In this document: in pieces, positions 8,914-18,776 of the stretch
Position numbering within the stretch: position 1 is the stretch's first letter
Layout: every line of letters begins with the position of its first letter
Origin: JANQGG01 sp964642175
GTDB taxonomy: Bacteria; Bacteroidota; Chlorobiia; Chlorobiales; Chloroherpetonaceae
Direction of reading: 5' to 3'
DNA length: 64,000 nt
NCBI GenBank assembly: GCA_964642175.1
Contig: CAZXOK010000002.1
Span: 310,001-374,000 of the forward strand
Program-made: the position numbers and the translations under genes
Notes under the pieces: generated by a model
What the model saw: the letters and a program-made list of their open reading frames with translations, nothing else
Told to the model about the DNA's origin: nothing
Database searches by the model: none

Positions 8914-10020
8914 ATGAAATACAAGGCGTATTTTTCCGATAAAACTCAGGTTGCCCATTTCGATGAGCCATTCGTGTTCGAACTGGGCGGCCAGATCAGT
9001 AAGTTTAAAGTGGCCTACAGAACCTGGGGAGAGCTAAATCCTGAGGGAACCAACGCCGTTTTAATCTGCCATGCTTTAACCGGCTCTTCGGATGCTGATA
9101 TTTGGTGGGGCGATTTATTTGGAGAAAACAAAGCCTTTGACCCTTCAAAAGATTTCGTTGTGTGCAGCAATGTTATCGGTAGTTGTTACGGATCTTCCGG
9201 GTCAATTTCCATTAATCCCGACACCGGAAAAATGTACGGCCCGGACTTTCCTCAATTTACGATCCGCGATATGGTAACGGCTCAACACCGCCTGATGCAG
9301 CACCTGGGTGTTAAACATCTGAAAATGGTTATTGGGGGCTCGCTGGGTGGTATGCAGGTGATGGAATGGGGGTTAATGTTCCCGGATATGGTCGGCGCTA
9401 TAGTGCCAATCGCCACCTCGGCCAGGCATTCAGCCTGGTGTATCGGATTGAGCGAATCGCAGCGGCAGGCCATTTATGCAGATCCAAACTGGAAACAGGG
9501 TTGGTACGAATGCGGTAACGAACCCAAGGATGGGCTGGGTGTTGCCCGAACCATTGCGATGTGTACCTATCGGAGCCGAGCCAGTTTTCAAACCCGGTTT
9601 GCACGCTCTGAACGCCATAAAGGGGAGTTCAATGTAGAAAGCTACCTTAAGTACCAGGGCGAAAAAATGATTGAGCGTTTTGATCCCAATGCCTACGTTA
9701 AACTTACAAAGGCTATGGATCGCCACGATATTGCCAGGGGCAGAGGAGAGTATCGGGAAGTCCTTGAAAGCATACCCCTTCCTGCATTGGTAATTGCCAT
9801 CAGCTCGGATATTTTATACCCACAGGAAGAACAGGAAGAAATTGCCAGGATCATGCCAAATGCCAGACTGGATATCCTGTATTCACCTCACGGGCATGAT
9901 ACGTTTTTAATCGAGATGGATGCCTTGAATATGCTGGTTACGTCCTTTCAGAATAAACTCGATCCCAAGAAAAATGCGTTGCCACGGTTGAAACCTGTTG
10001 GGAATCCGGTGATAGATTAA
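8914..10020 (+). CDS. metX: Homoserine O-acetyltransferase
   Basis: Alpha/beta-hydrolase-fold enzyme that activates homoserine with acetyl-CoA for MetY. The nucleophile is S143 in GGSLGGMQ. The acid and base of the triad are the Asp in SSDILYP and the His in GHDTFL near the C-terminus. The length of 368 aa is typical. It follows metY in the same riboswitch-controlled transcript. Acetyl rather than succinyl specificity is inferred from family resemblance and context. Confidence 0.94.
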   Translation: MKYKAYFSDKTQVAHFDEPFVFELGGQISKFKVAYRTWGELNPEGTNAVLICHALTGSSDADIWWGDLFGENKAFDPSKDFVVCSNVIGSCYGSSGSISINPDTGKMYGPDFPQFTIRDMVTAQHRLMQHLGVKHLKMVIGGSLGGMQVMEWGLMFPDMVGAIVPIATSARHSAWCIGLSESQRQAIYADPNWKQGWYECGNEPKDGLGVARTIAMCTYRSRASFQTRFARSERHKGEFNVESYLKYQGEKMIERFDPNAYVKLTKAMDRHDIARGRGEYREVLESIPLPALVIAISSDILYPQEEQEEIARIMPNARLDILYSPHGHDTFLIEMDALNMLVTSFQNKLDPKKNALPRLKPVGNPVID

Positions 10021-10091
10021 TACCGCTTATTTCTTCTCAGTACCATCAACTCAGTATGACGTTTAATCAGAGAACCAGGCAGTTGGGATGC

Positions 10092-10559
10092 TTATCCTTT
10101 CGGGGCGATGTTTTCGAGGTATTTGCAATAGTCGCCATCCGGAATTTGCCTCAGTGAGTCTGTTGGTAGATTGTAAAGGTAGATCCATGCGCTGAGTTTT
10201 TCCTGCCCCGGCATATAGATGTTTCTGACAACACGCACAAATTCAGGTTTGTTATACTCATGAATGTAATCATCTTCGTACTCATCGAGCTCGGCTAAGA
10301 GTTCTTCGTTACAACTACCATAAACATCACCTTTTACAATGGCCGTTTTACAGGAGCTATCAATAGCGCCGGGGTAATGCGAAACATCATACAGCTCGCC
10401 CTGAAAATCTCCTTCACCCAGGTAGAACGAAGAGGCTTTCAACAGCTGACTGAGCGGATGCCCGGCACATCGCCTTAATGTACCATATACAAAAAGAGTT
10501 TCCAAGATAAACCGGAGATTTAGAACCAATCGGTACGACGAACCAGTAAAACCGGGCAA
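10092..10559 (-). CDS. Gamma-glutamylcyclotransferase-like (AIG2/GGCT) protein
   Basis: A small protein with the FVYGTLRR signature that starts the GGCT/AIG2-like fold, and a downstream DEYED acidic motif that probably carries the catalytic acid. Members form 5-oxoproline from gamma-glutamyl substrates; the true substrate is unknown here. The listed ATG at 10559 would overlap the preceding stress-protein gene by 40 bases and adds about 18 residues not typical of the family. A TTG at 10505 would start the protein just before the YGTL motif and may be the real start. Confidence 0.72.
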   Translation of the reverse strand: MPGFTGSSYRLVLNLRFILETLFVYGTLRRCAGHPLSQLLKASSFYLGEGDFQGELYDVSHYPGAIDSSCKTAIVKGDVYGSCNEELLAELDEYEDDYIHEYNKPEFVRVVRNIYMPGQEKLSAWIYLYNLPTDSLRQIPDGDYCKYLENIAPKG

Positions 10560-11392
10560 TTACTTCTGCTGGAGACTTCAACGGCAGTTGTGCCGATAAA
10601 AAATTGTTTATACCCCGATACGCCATGCGAGGAGAGAATGGTCAGGTCTATACTTTGCTGCCGGGCATAGTCGTTAATGGCTGAACCCGGGCTATGGCCG
10701 GGCAAATCAGCTTCAATAAATACCCGTTTAAATCCATGAGAAGACGCGCTTCGTTTGAGGGCCTCAAGTTCGCGGGCAGGATCTTTTTGCGGCAGCCCGA
10801 ATTTCTGGCGAAAATGTACGAAGTGAATATCTGAGTCGTATTCCTTGGCAAATGCATAGACATAAGGAAGCGATAACAAGGATAGCTCAGAAAAATCAGT
10901 TGGGAAAAGTATTCTGATGCCCCTGAACTTCTGCTCTGGTTTCGAGAAAATAAGCAAAGGGCATGGGGTATTACGGATAATGCGATAGGTGGTACTACCT
11001 AATATAAACTGGCTGGTCAGCCCCATGCTACGGGTAGCCATCATAATCAAATCAGCTTTGGCCTCTTTTCCGAACTGGGAGATTTTTGTGGATGGCTTGC
11101 CAAAGATGGTCATGTACTCAAAATTATCATATCCTCTCAACTTTGGCGAGATCAATGATTGCATCCTGTTTTTAGAGTCCTGTTCCAGGGTTCGGAACAA
11201 GGTTTTCAGCCCTTTTTCTGATGTTCTGTAAGGGGCATATTCGGGAGCTGTATCATCCACCACATTCAAAATATTTATTTTGGGATGGCTGAACACATCT
11301 CCAACTTTGGTGGCATTATCAACTACATCTATGGATTGGGGAGAAAAATCAACCGGGCACAAAATATTTTTTATAGAGGCAAACTTTAACAT
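10520..11392 (-). CDS. Tandem-domain universal stress protein
   Basis: Two UspA domains in one chain (about residues 5-150 and 155-288). Each ends with a nucleotide-binding-type signature: GSTTYRIIRNTPCPL in the first, GTTAVEVSSRSNCPV in the second. Such cytoplasmic proteins bind ATP and are induced in stress; the precise function is not predictable. The 3' end overlaps or abuts the GGCT-like gene on the same strand, so the two probably share a transcript. Confidence 0.88.
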   Translation of the reverse strand: MLKFASIKNILCPVDFSPQSIDVVDNATKVGDVFSHPKINILNVVDDTAPEYAPYRTSEKGLKTLFRTLEQDSKNRMQSLISPKLRGYDNFEYMTIFGKPSTKISQFGKEAKADLIMMATRSMGLTSQFILGSTTYRIIRNTPCPLLIFSKPEQKFRGIRILFPTDFSELSLLSLPYVYAFAKEYDSDIHFVHFRQKFGLPQKDPARELEALKRSASSHGFKRVFIEADLPGHSPGSAINDYARQQSIDLTILSSHGVSGYKQFFIGTTAVEVSSRSNCPVLLVRRTDWF

Positions 11393-11479
11393 GATGCAAA
11401 TTAATGGTTTTTAGAACACCCAACAGAGCTTGGGGAAAAGATAAACATTCATTGTAATTTCTTATTGTATTCGGTGGCT

Positions 11480-12538
11480 TTAAGATAATATTTTATTCAT
11501 CAATTTTAAGATGAGCAGTTTTCTGTCGGGATCGGGTGTAATTTGCTTGATGCTGAGATCTATTTGATGCAACTCCTGCAAAGCTTCTTCAATCTGCTCA
11601 ACCGTAAACTGGTTGGCGTACGAGACATATTCCTTCAGAAAATAAGCTTGTGGCCCGTACAAGCCAAGCTCGCGGCTCATATCCTGAGAGCTCATGCGTT
11701 GAACCGGTGGCATTTTAAGTTTCCAGAGCCTGAAAAAATATGTGGTCAGGTAATTCTGAATCGAGCTTGAGCCATCTTTAAGGCCATCGCGTTCCATGAT
11801 CATCATGGCAATACCCGACGCCATGCGAAGATCGTGAGAGGCCATGGCTTTATCCAACTCGAACACATTATACTCACGCGAGAGCCCCACGGTGTTTAAA
11901 ACATCCGTATCGGTCAGGGTCTTGTCGGATGCGCGTTCCCGGGCATATAAGGCCAGTTTTTGCAACTCCATATCAATTTCGCGCGGGGAGTTACCTGTAA
12001 AGGAAACCAAAATCTTTAGGGCCTTTGGCGAAAGAGACCAGCCATATTTTGCGGCTCGTTGCCTGGCAAATCCGGCCGGATCGTTCAAGCTGGAAAACTC
12101 AAATGAAAGAGGTTTGAGTGATAAAAAGGGCTCTTTGGACCATTGGGCTTTGTCTAGTTTTCCAGCCGTTAAAACCAGTATGGTTGAGTCGAGGGGATTT
12201 TTGATATACTCCAAAAATTGCAGGTGTTGATTTTTTTGCTTCTCCCGGCTGCGCTCTTTTTTGTGTTTATCAAAGTTTCTGACCACTACCACCCGCCGGT
12301 CGGCAAACATCGGGTATTCGGAGGCCATAGACACAATATCGCCCAAAGCCTGGTTTTCGGCATACAGCACAGAGTAATTATACTCGGCTTCTTCGGGTGT
12401 TTGAAAAGCCAGGCGCTTCAGAAGCCCTATCAACTCCTGGATCAGGAAATCTTCCTGACCGTGCAAGAGGTATATTTTTTTAAACTGATGGTTTAAAAAA
12501 GCGGTTTCAAGATCGTTAAAGTGATTTTTTTTTGCCAC
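11480..12538 (-). CDS. holA: DNA polymerase III subunit delta
   Basis: HolA is the clamp-loader subunit that opens the beta clamp. The 352-residue length, the N-terminal YLLHGQEDFLIQE motif and the following AAA+-like fold, with FSGNSPREID-type sequence in the middle (here FTGNSPREID), match the family. It is transcribed alone, divergently from the BatA-like gene; the 138 bases between the two starts must hold both promoters. Confidence 0.9.
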   Translation of the reverse strand: MAKKNHFNDLETAFLNHQFKKIYLLHGQEDFLIQELIGLLKRLAFQTPEEAEYNYSVLYAENQALGDIVSMASEYPMFADRRVVVVRNFDKHKKERSREKQKNQHLQFLEYIKNPLDSTILVLTAGKLDKAQWSKEPFLSLKPLSFEFSSLNDPAGFARQRAAKYGWSLSPKALKILVSFTGNSPREIDMELQKLALYARERASDKTLTDTDVLNTVGLSREYNVFELDKAMASHDLRMASGIAMMIMERDGLKDGSSSIQNYLTTYFFRLWKLKMPPVQRMSSQDMSRELGLYGPQAYFLKEYVSYANQFTVEQIEEALQELHQIDLSIKQITPDPDRKLLILKLMNKILS

Positions 12539-12676
12539 TTTTATTAAAGCGTTTAGAGAGGTATGAATGAATGACCCAAACTGGTTTTAATGGTTCAACA
12601 ATATAATTATGCTGAAAATGATTTCTAAACCGTTTGATGCCTCTGTACTTAAACTTTGCTTTCCTTTAAGCCTGCC

Positions 12677-14809
12677 ATGCTAACGTTTCTCAATCCAGCC
12701 GTGTTATTTGCCCTTGCCGCGGCGCTTGTTCCAATTCTGATCCATTTCCTGAATGTTCAGCGACGAAAAAAACTGCCCTTTGGCTCTTTAATGCTGATTG
12801 AAGAGCTGGAGCGCAATGCACTAAAAAAATTTAAACTTAACCAATGGTTGTTGCTTGTTCTGAGAAGCCTGGCGGTTTTTTTTATTGTGCTGGCATTCTC
12901 CAAACCCCTTTTTTCCAATGCAACATTTGGGGCACTGGGTTCAAGTCCAAAAATGTCGGTTGGGATTGTATTTGATAATTCCTATTCCATGCAACGCCAG
13001 CTTAGTGATGGCAGGCAAGGATTTGTGAAGGCTAAGCAATTAGTGATAGATCTATTAGACAATCTCTCATCCGGCGATGAAGTGTTTTTAAGTTTTACCT
13101 CCGACCCTCCTTCAGGTTTAGTTGCCTTAACTCCGAAAGAGGCCATAAAAACGCTATCCAGGCAGGATCTGAAACCGGCCAGAGCACCTGTTTCTTTACT
13201 ATTGAAAGAAAGCCTTGAAACCCTTTCCGGCGCCAGACATTTTCATCGCGAGTGTTATGTGATATCCGACTTTCAGCATCACATGCTTTCAACACCCGAC
13301 TCGGGACTTTGGCAGATAAAACCACCGGAAGTTACCCGTTTGGTGTTTTTCAGGGCAAGTCCAGCGCCATTGAATAATGCAGCTATATTGGAGGCGTCTG
13401 TTCTTTCTCAGATATTTGAACCCCAGCGGCCTGTTCGCTTGCAGGCCGAGGTCGATTTTTTCTCTCAGTCACCAAAGCACCAGCAACGCCTGAAGTTATT
13501 TTTAAATGAGAGATTCCGCCAGGAAGCCGGGGTGAACAATACGAAAAGCTCGCGGGCAAAGGCGCTCATTTCAGCACAACCTAACCAAACAGGATTTATA
13601 TCGGGAAAGGTTGAACTGGACAAAGATGCTTATGCCTTTGATAACAACTACTGGTTTGTTGTGAACATACCCGATAAACTAAATATTACGATCGCTTCTG
13701 ATAACCCCCGGGAGGCTGCTTTTTTAAAGGCTGCCCTGAAAAGTTATCCGAATCCAGATTATATCACCATCCGGAGCATTCGCTCTGCAGAGCTTTCAAC
13801 CGCAGAACTCAGTAACACCGATGTATTAATGCTGGTTGGCCCGGACAATTGCAACAAAACGCTTTCGGCTCAGCTTTTGCGATATGTTAATCGCGGTGGC
13901 GGCCTCATTTGGTTTCTTACAACAAATCCACCCAATCCGGGCCAGCTTAATGCCTGTTTAAAAGAGCTGGGTTTAGGTAAAATTAAAAATCAGACAAAAA
14001 ACGCGGGTTCCGCTACATGGCTACTCAATGAACCCGACTGGCGGCATGAGTTTTTTCGGGATATTGCAAAAAACCGGAAAATTGCAAAAAGCCAGTGGAT
14101 ACGCAATCAAAGCCAGGTAAAGCAAATGGCCATGTATGACCAATCACAAACCGAGAACATTTTGCTTAGGGTATTGAACAATCAGCCGGTAGTAACATTA
14201 AAACATGCAACAAACGGCCGCATAATGGTCTGGACCACACTACCGGTTTTATCGCATACCGACCTGATGCTGAATCCTCTTTTTTCACCTCTTATATTCC
14301 AATCTATGGTTTGGGCCGCCTCTTCAAAATCAAATACAGGTAAAACCATTTTTGCGGGGCAGCCACTTACCCTGGAGCTCAGCCCGGTAAAGGCATTACC
14401 TGCCGGTTTGGAACTACGTAAGCCTTCCGGGCAAAAAACACTACCAGCCATTCAAACACAATCCAATGGGATTTTTTTGAAAGCCACGGCAGAAGAAATC
14501 GATGAGCCGGGGATCTATTCTTTACAGGATCCGGCTACTGAATCAGAACTATTTCGCTTCGCGGTCAATGTTCCTGAATCTGAAACAGACACAACCCTGG
14601 CTGGCGACAGCACGCTTAGCGCGCTGGCAACTCAATTACTTTTGTCTCCCGGGTCGGTCAGTCATTTATCCCTCTCTCAGCCTCAGGATGAGATTGAGGC
14701 CTGGCTGGATGAGGGGCGAACCGGGTATGGCATGTGGAAACTTTTTGTTGGTTTGGCCCTTGGTTGCCTGGTGCTGGAAAGCTTGCTGGCCAGAAAAATT
14801 TCAGCCTGA
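12677..14809 (+). CDS. BatA-like membrane protein with von Willebrand-type domain
   Basis: Begins with the double-transmembrane BatA N-terminal domain (about residues 1-85, LNPAVLFALAAALVPILIHF), followed by a vWA-like domain with the metal-site-like DNSYSM motif. A long extracytoplasmic region follows, with a C-terminal membrane segment ending RKISA. Relatives occur in Bacteroidota aerotolerance loci and nearby phyla; a role in envelope stress or protein quality control is only inferred. A TTG at 12656 would add seven residues, but the ATG at 12677 begins exactly where family members begin. No MoxR or other Bat gene is adjacent. Confidence 0.82.
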   Translation: MLTFLNPAVLFALAAALVPILIHFLNVQRRKKLPFGSLMLIEELERNALKKFKLNQWLLLVLRSLAVFFIVLAFSKPLFSNATFGALGSSPKMSVGIVFDNSYSMQRQLSDGRQGFVKAKQLVIDLLDNLSSGDEVFLSFTSDPPSGLVALTPKEAIKTLSRQDLKPARAPVSLLLKESLETLSGARHFHRECYVISDFQHHMLSTPDSGLWQIKPPEVTRLVFFRASPAPLNNAAILEASVLSQIFEPQRPVRLQAEVDFFSQSPKHQQRLKLFLNERFRQEAGVNNTKSSRAKALISAQPNQTGFISGKVELDKDAYAFDNNYWFVVNIPDKLNITIASDNPREAAFLKAALKSYPNPDYITIRSIRSAELSTAELSNTDVLMLVGPDNCNKTLSAQLLRYVNRGGGLIWFLTTNPPNPGQLNACLKELGLGKIKNQTKNAGSATWLLNEPDWRHEFFRDIAKNRKIAKSQWIRNQSQVKQMAMYDQSQTENILLRVLNNQPVVTLKHATNGRIMVWTTLPVLSHTDLMLNPLFSPLIFQSMVWAASSKSNTGKTIFAGQPLTLELSPVKALPAGLELRKPSGQKTLPAIQTQSNGIFLKATAEEIDEPGIYSLQDPATESELFRFAVNVPESETDTTLAGDSTLSALATQLLLSPGSVSHLSLSQPQDEIEAWLDEGRTGYGMWKLFVGLALGCLVLESLLARKISA

Positions 14810-14837
14810 ACCAAGATAAGCCTAACCAGCCCGGCAG

Positions 14838-15284
14838 TTAGAAAAGTTGTAAAACAAGTACGGCGGCCAAGATGCCAGCCACATCTGCCACCAGGTCTTT
14901 GGTGCTGAAAATATTTTTGGGTTGTTGCCCATCGCGCAGTTCTTTACCTATCCCGAGGGTGAGTGTAATGCCGGAGGCCATATATAAGGAAGCGTTTTTT
15001 TCAAACTGCGCGGGATTATCGGCAAATGTTTTAAGGGCAATGGTAGAAAGAAACGAACCGCCAAAATGCAGGGCTTTATCATGGGCAAACCAGCGATCGT
15101 TCTGGTAAGCCATTTCTTTAAAATACCATGTTGAGTCCTGCTGCAATTTTTCAGTTAAATGTGGTTTTAATGCTTCCTGTGGTTTTTTATCAGAATTCTG
15201 GGCGCACGATAACGACGGATAAAAAACCGATAGTGCTATCCAAAAAAAGATGCACCACAACATATGTTCAGGCTGCTGCTTCAT
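14838..15284 (-). CDS. YfiM-like (DUF2279) exported protein
   Basis: A 148-residue protein with an N-terminal signal segment (about residues 8-28, ending SCAQN). It carries the DUF2279 hallmarks DKALHFGGSF and a C-terminal DLVADVAGILAA hydrophobic helix. Family members are predicted periplasmic or membrane-linked, without a known function. Its start overlaps the end of the CorC-like gene by 17 bases, so it is probably co-transcribed and coupled to it. Confidence 0.78.
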   Translation of the reverse strand: MKQQPEHMLWCIFFWIALSVFYPSLSCAQNSDKKPQEALKPHLTEKLQQDSTWYFKEMAYQNDRWFAHDKALHFGGSFLSTIALKTFADNPAQFEKNASLYMASGITLTLGIGKELRDGQQPKNIFSTKDLVADVAGILAAVLVLQLF

Positions 15285-16590
15285 CAGGTTGGGCGTTTAG
15301 GTGAATAATGGCACTTTGAATGCGTTGCCGCTCAACCTTTTCAATGCTTATATCAAGATTTTTGTATTGGAAGGTTTCTTTTTCCTGGGGTATGCTCCCG
15401 GAGAGTTTCAGGATCAGGCCACTAAGCGTGTCTATATCTTCCAGAAGCGGATCATCCCGCAAAGATTTTTGTTCCATTCCCAATACTTCAAACATATCAT
15501 CAATGGGCATGCGGGCATCCATCCAGTATGTATTATTGGAGAGCTTTTTGGAGGGATAAGCAGTTGCTTCTGCCACATCATTAAGCTTGCCGGTGATCTC
15601 TTCCAGGATATCGTCCAGAGTTACCAAACCGGAGGTGCTGCCATACTCATCGACGACAATAGCAATATGAATGCGCTTTTTCTTAAATGTTTTTAACAAG
15701 TCGCTCAGATGCTGGGTTTCAGGGACAAATAACGCCTGATGAGAGAGTTTGATCCAATCCTGACGGGTAAAATGGATCGGTTTGTGTAAAAATTTCAGCA
15801 GATCCTTGGCATAAATAATCCCATGAACCTGGTCGAGATCCTCTTCGTAGAGCGGGATGCGTGAGAGTTTTTCATCCAGGATCAAATCAATCACATCTTC
15901 GATGCCGGAGCTGGTATTGATCGCTAAAATGTCGGTTCGTGGGGTCATGACTTTACGGACAATCTGATCCTGAAAATCAATAATATTTTCAATTAAATGA
16001 AACTCAGTCCCTTTTAGCTCGCCTTTCTCAAAACCCTGTTTTGCCAATTGCTTGATCTCCGCATGGCTCAATCCCTTAATCGAGATGTTTTTCATCTCTT
16101 TTAATCTTAATGTGCTCTGATCTACAAATTTACTCAGTAACATCACCAGGGTGCTGAGAGGGTAAAAACCCAGAATACAGATATGAATGATCGGGTATGT
16201 GCTCAGTGAAATGGCCGTTGCATGTTTACTGGCAAGCACTTTGGGCAGAATTTCACCCAGAAGCAAAACAAGTAAGACAAAGAACACGGCATTTATTAGG
16301 TAAAACAAAACCGGATTTATGGTAAGCGTAACCAGGATATGCTCTGTGAGAAGTATACTAAGCAGGAAATAAGAAATGGTGCTCATGGTGCTGGCTATCG
16401 AAAGTGTGGTGATAAGCCGTATCGGATTATCCAGCAGATTGAGCAATGAGAGGTAGCCCGCATTAGAGCGGGCTTTTTTCTTAACCGTTTCGCGATCGAG
16501 GGCAAAAAAAGCGGCACTGACCGATGAAAAAAACATAGTGCCAAGAAGAAAAATCAGTATGCCGATGCTGTAGGCAATAATGGGATTCAA
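15268..16590 (-). CDS. CNNM/CorC-family protein with CBS domains (GldE-like)
   Basis: Architecture in order: four hydrophobic segments forming a CNNM (DUF21) domain in the first 180 residues, with GEILPKVLASKHA. A CBS pair follows (about 205-330, starting at VRKVMTPRTDI), then a C-terminal transporter-associated CorC/HlyC domain. Members are implicated in magnesium or cobalt efflux, and in Bacteroidota the GldE branch is linked to gliding. Which of these applies here cannot be decided. The gene precedes the DUF2279 gene and overlaps it. Confidence 0.88.
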   Translation of the reverse strand: MNPIIAYSIGILIFLLGTMFFSSVSAAFFALDRETVKKKARSNAGYLSLLNLLDNPIRLITTLSIASTMSTISYFLLSILLTEHILVTLTINPVLFYLINAVFFVLLVLLLGEILPKVLASKHATAISLSTYPIIHICILGFYPLSTLVMLLSKFVDQSTLRLKEMKNISIKGLSHAEIKQLAKQGFEKGELKGTEFHLIENIIDFQDQIVRKVMTPRTDILAINTSSGIEDVIDLILDEKLSRIPLYEEDLDQVHGIIYAKDLLKFLHKPIHFTRQDWIKLSHQALFVPETQHLSDLLKTFKKKRIHIAIVVDEYGSTSGLVTLDDILEEITGKLNDVAEATAYPSKKLSNNTYWMDARMPIDDMFEVLGMEQKSLRDDPLLEDIDTLSGLILKLSGSIPQEKETFQYKNLDISIEKVERQRIQSAIIHLNAQPDEAAA

Positions 16591-16655
16591 TGAGTTGATA
16601 GCTTTTGCTCCTTTACATTAAATCATAAGTTCCTGGCCTGGTTCATCTCCGGGTG

Positions 16656-17159
16656 TTAAAATGGCAGATCATCTTTTTCAGGTGCAAATGATCCTTCGTT
16701 TTGTGCCGGTGCAGATCCTGATTGCTGAGGTTCCGGGTTGTAATTGGGCTCATTGTAAGATTGCTGGCCGGCTTGGGCACTGTAATCACTTCCTGAACCG
16801 CCCATTTGTGCCGGGCCATCGCCTTTGGCACCAAGCATTTGCATATCTGAGCAGACGATTTCAGTCATGTATTTTTTTTCGCCGGACTTCTGATCGTCCC
16901 AGCTTCGGGTTTGAAGCTTACCTTCAATATAAACCTGGCGACCTTTTTTGAGGTATTGGTTGCACACCTCGGCCAGTCGGCCCCATACTACAATGCGGTG
17001 CCATTCGGTACGTTCCTGTAACTGACCCGAGCTGTTTTTGTAACTCTCGTTGGTTGCAACAGAAAAGTTGGCCACATTTGTTCCGTTGGGGGTGGCGCGC
17101 ATTTCAGGATCGGTGCCTAAATGTCCGATCAACATAACTTTATTTAAGCCTCTAGCCAT
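16656..17159 (-). CDS. ssb: Single-stranded DNA-binding protein
   Basis: An N-terminal OB fold (about residues 1-110) starts MARGLNKVMLIGHLGTDPE. A glycine/glutamine/proline-rich linker follows, then the acidic tip DDLPF, which recruits replication and repair partners. The 167-residue length is typical. It precedes the CorC-like gene on the same strand after a gap of 65 bases. Confidence 0.95.
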   Translation of the reverse strand: MARGLNKVMLIGHLGTDPEMRATPNGTNVANFSVATNESYKNSSGQLQERTEWHRIVVWGRLAEVCNQYLKKGRQVYIEGKLQTRSWDDQKSGEKKYMTEIVCSDMQMLGAKGDGPAQMGGSGSDYSAQAGQQSYNEPNYNPEPQQSGSAPAQNEGSFAPEKDDLPF

Positions 17160-17312
17160 AATCTTAATTTTAAGTTGAGGGAATGTATGAATTGTTGAAA
17201 TTTAAAAAAGAAACCAAAAAAACCAACTTCAAAAATGAAACGAATTTTCTCGGACCCGGCTCAAAGTTTAGAAAGAAATAAGTTATTTTCTGCCCGACAG
17301 GAATTGGCATGA

Positions 17313-18638
17313 ATGATGAAAGTGGAGGGCTTTATCCAACCAACTGAACACGAGGACTTAGATACAAATAAACGGCAGCCTTCAGAGCCGGGTGTGGAAA
17401 GCGACAGCAACGATGTGAGTGGTGCATTTGCAGCGTTTCGCAACTCAAATTACACTTGGATGTGGCTGGGTTCTTTTATTTCCAATGTAGGTACATGGTC
17501 GCAACGAGTTGCCGAACCCTGGTTGGTATTTCAACTGTCCGGATCAGCTTTTTTGCTGGGTTTAAATGGATTTGCCGCTGATTTTCCCATGTTGGTTTTT
17601 CTCCTGGTAGGCGGGGCCATTGCCGACAGGTTCAACCGAAAAGTGATCTTGATCTCTGCACAGCTCCTGCAAATGCTGAGTGCTCTCCTGATCGTTATCC
17701 TGCTTGTTACCGATAAGATTGAAGTTTGGGTGTTCATTGTGCTCTCATTTGTTGTGGGATGTGCTCAATCTATGGCAACCCCGGCGTATTTATCAGTGCT
17801 GCCAACGCTGGTGCCTAAAAAGCACCTTGCCAATGCCATAGCCTTGAACTCCACCCAATTTAATCTCTCCCGACTGATCGGTCCTGTGGTTGGCGGTTCG
17901 TTGCTGGTTTATCTGGGCGCCACCTGGTGTTTTGGATTCAATGTGATTACCTACGCCGGCATTATTGTCGTACTGCTGTTTATTACCCTGCCGAAATTTG
18001 AGCCTATCAATCCCGATACAAAAATATGGCATAGTATAAAAGAAGGCATAGATGCGGTTTCAGCCCGTAAAGAACTGGTTATGCTGGTTGTTGTTATTAC
18101 ATCGGTGAGTTTTTTTGCCACACCATTGATTACATTTTTACCGGTTGTAGCTACCAATTTACTGGACTCAGATGCACAGGGATTTAGTTTTCTACTGGCA
18201 GCTTTTGGTGGTGGTGCTGTTTTTGGGGCTTTGGTGCTTGCCAGTTTAGGTGCGATCCAAAACCGGTTTAAACTGGTTTTAATTGCCTCTTTTGCCCTTG
18301 GCCTGATCTGTGTGTTACTGGCTTTTTCCTATATGTTCTGGCTTAGCCTGGTGTTGATGTTTTTTGCCGGGTTGGCTTATGTTTCCTGCGGTTCAACGGC
18401 TAATACCATTATGCAGATAACAGTTGAGGATCATATTCGCGGGCGCGCACTTAGTATTTATGCCCTGGCATTCCGTGGTGGGGTACCCATTGGTAATTTA
18501 ATCTCAGGGTTGATTGTCCAGGAATTCAATGTTCAGGTGGCATTGGTGATCAATGGCATCATTTTAATGATGATCCTCTTGTTTACATTTCAGTTCAGGT
18601 ATAAAAAAATTATCAAGCACGTGCTGGAACTGACATAA
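17313..18638 (+). CDS. MFS transporter (EntS/MFS_3-like)
   Basis: Major facilitator with about twelve hydrophobic segments and an extended acidic cytoplasmic N-terminus (about residues 1-40). The sequence WLGSFISNVGTWSQRVAEPW marks the MFS_3 (DUF894/EntS-like) branch, and the family loop motif GGAIADRFNRK follows segment 2. Members export siderophores or drugs; the substrate here is unknown. The gene stands alone. Confidence 0.85.
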   Translation: MMKVEGFIQPTEHEDLDTNKRQPSEPGVESDSNDVSGAFAAFRNSNYTWMWLGSFISNVGTWSQRVAEPWLVFQLSGSAFLLGLNGFAADFPMLVFLLVGGAIADRFNRKVILISAQLLQMLSALLIVILLVTDKIEVWVFIVLSFVVGCAQSMATPAYLSVLPTLVPKKHLANAIALNSTQFNLSRLIGPVVGGSLLVYLGATWCFGFNVITYAGIIVVLLFITLPKFEPINPDTKIWHSIKEGIDAVSARKELVMLVVVITSVSFFATPLITFLPVVATNLLDSDAQGFSFLLAAFGGGAVFGALVLASLGAIQNRFKLVLIASFALGLICVLLAFSYMFWLSLVLMFFAGLAYVSCGSTANTIMQITVEDHIRGRALSIYALAFRGGVPIGNLISGLIVQEFNVQVALVINGIILMMILLFTFQFRYKKIIKHVLELT

Positions 18639-18776
18639 AATGATGGTTAACCTTCATGACTATCTTTAAGGGCTTAATAATTTCTTAACATTAAAATCAT
18701 ACCTTCAGAGTCTTTCAAGTAATACCAGGTTTTGCAAAAAACGGTTTTGTGAATTCTATTAAAACACACGCCTTTC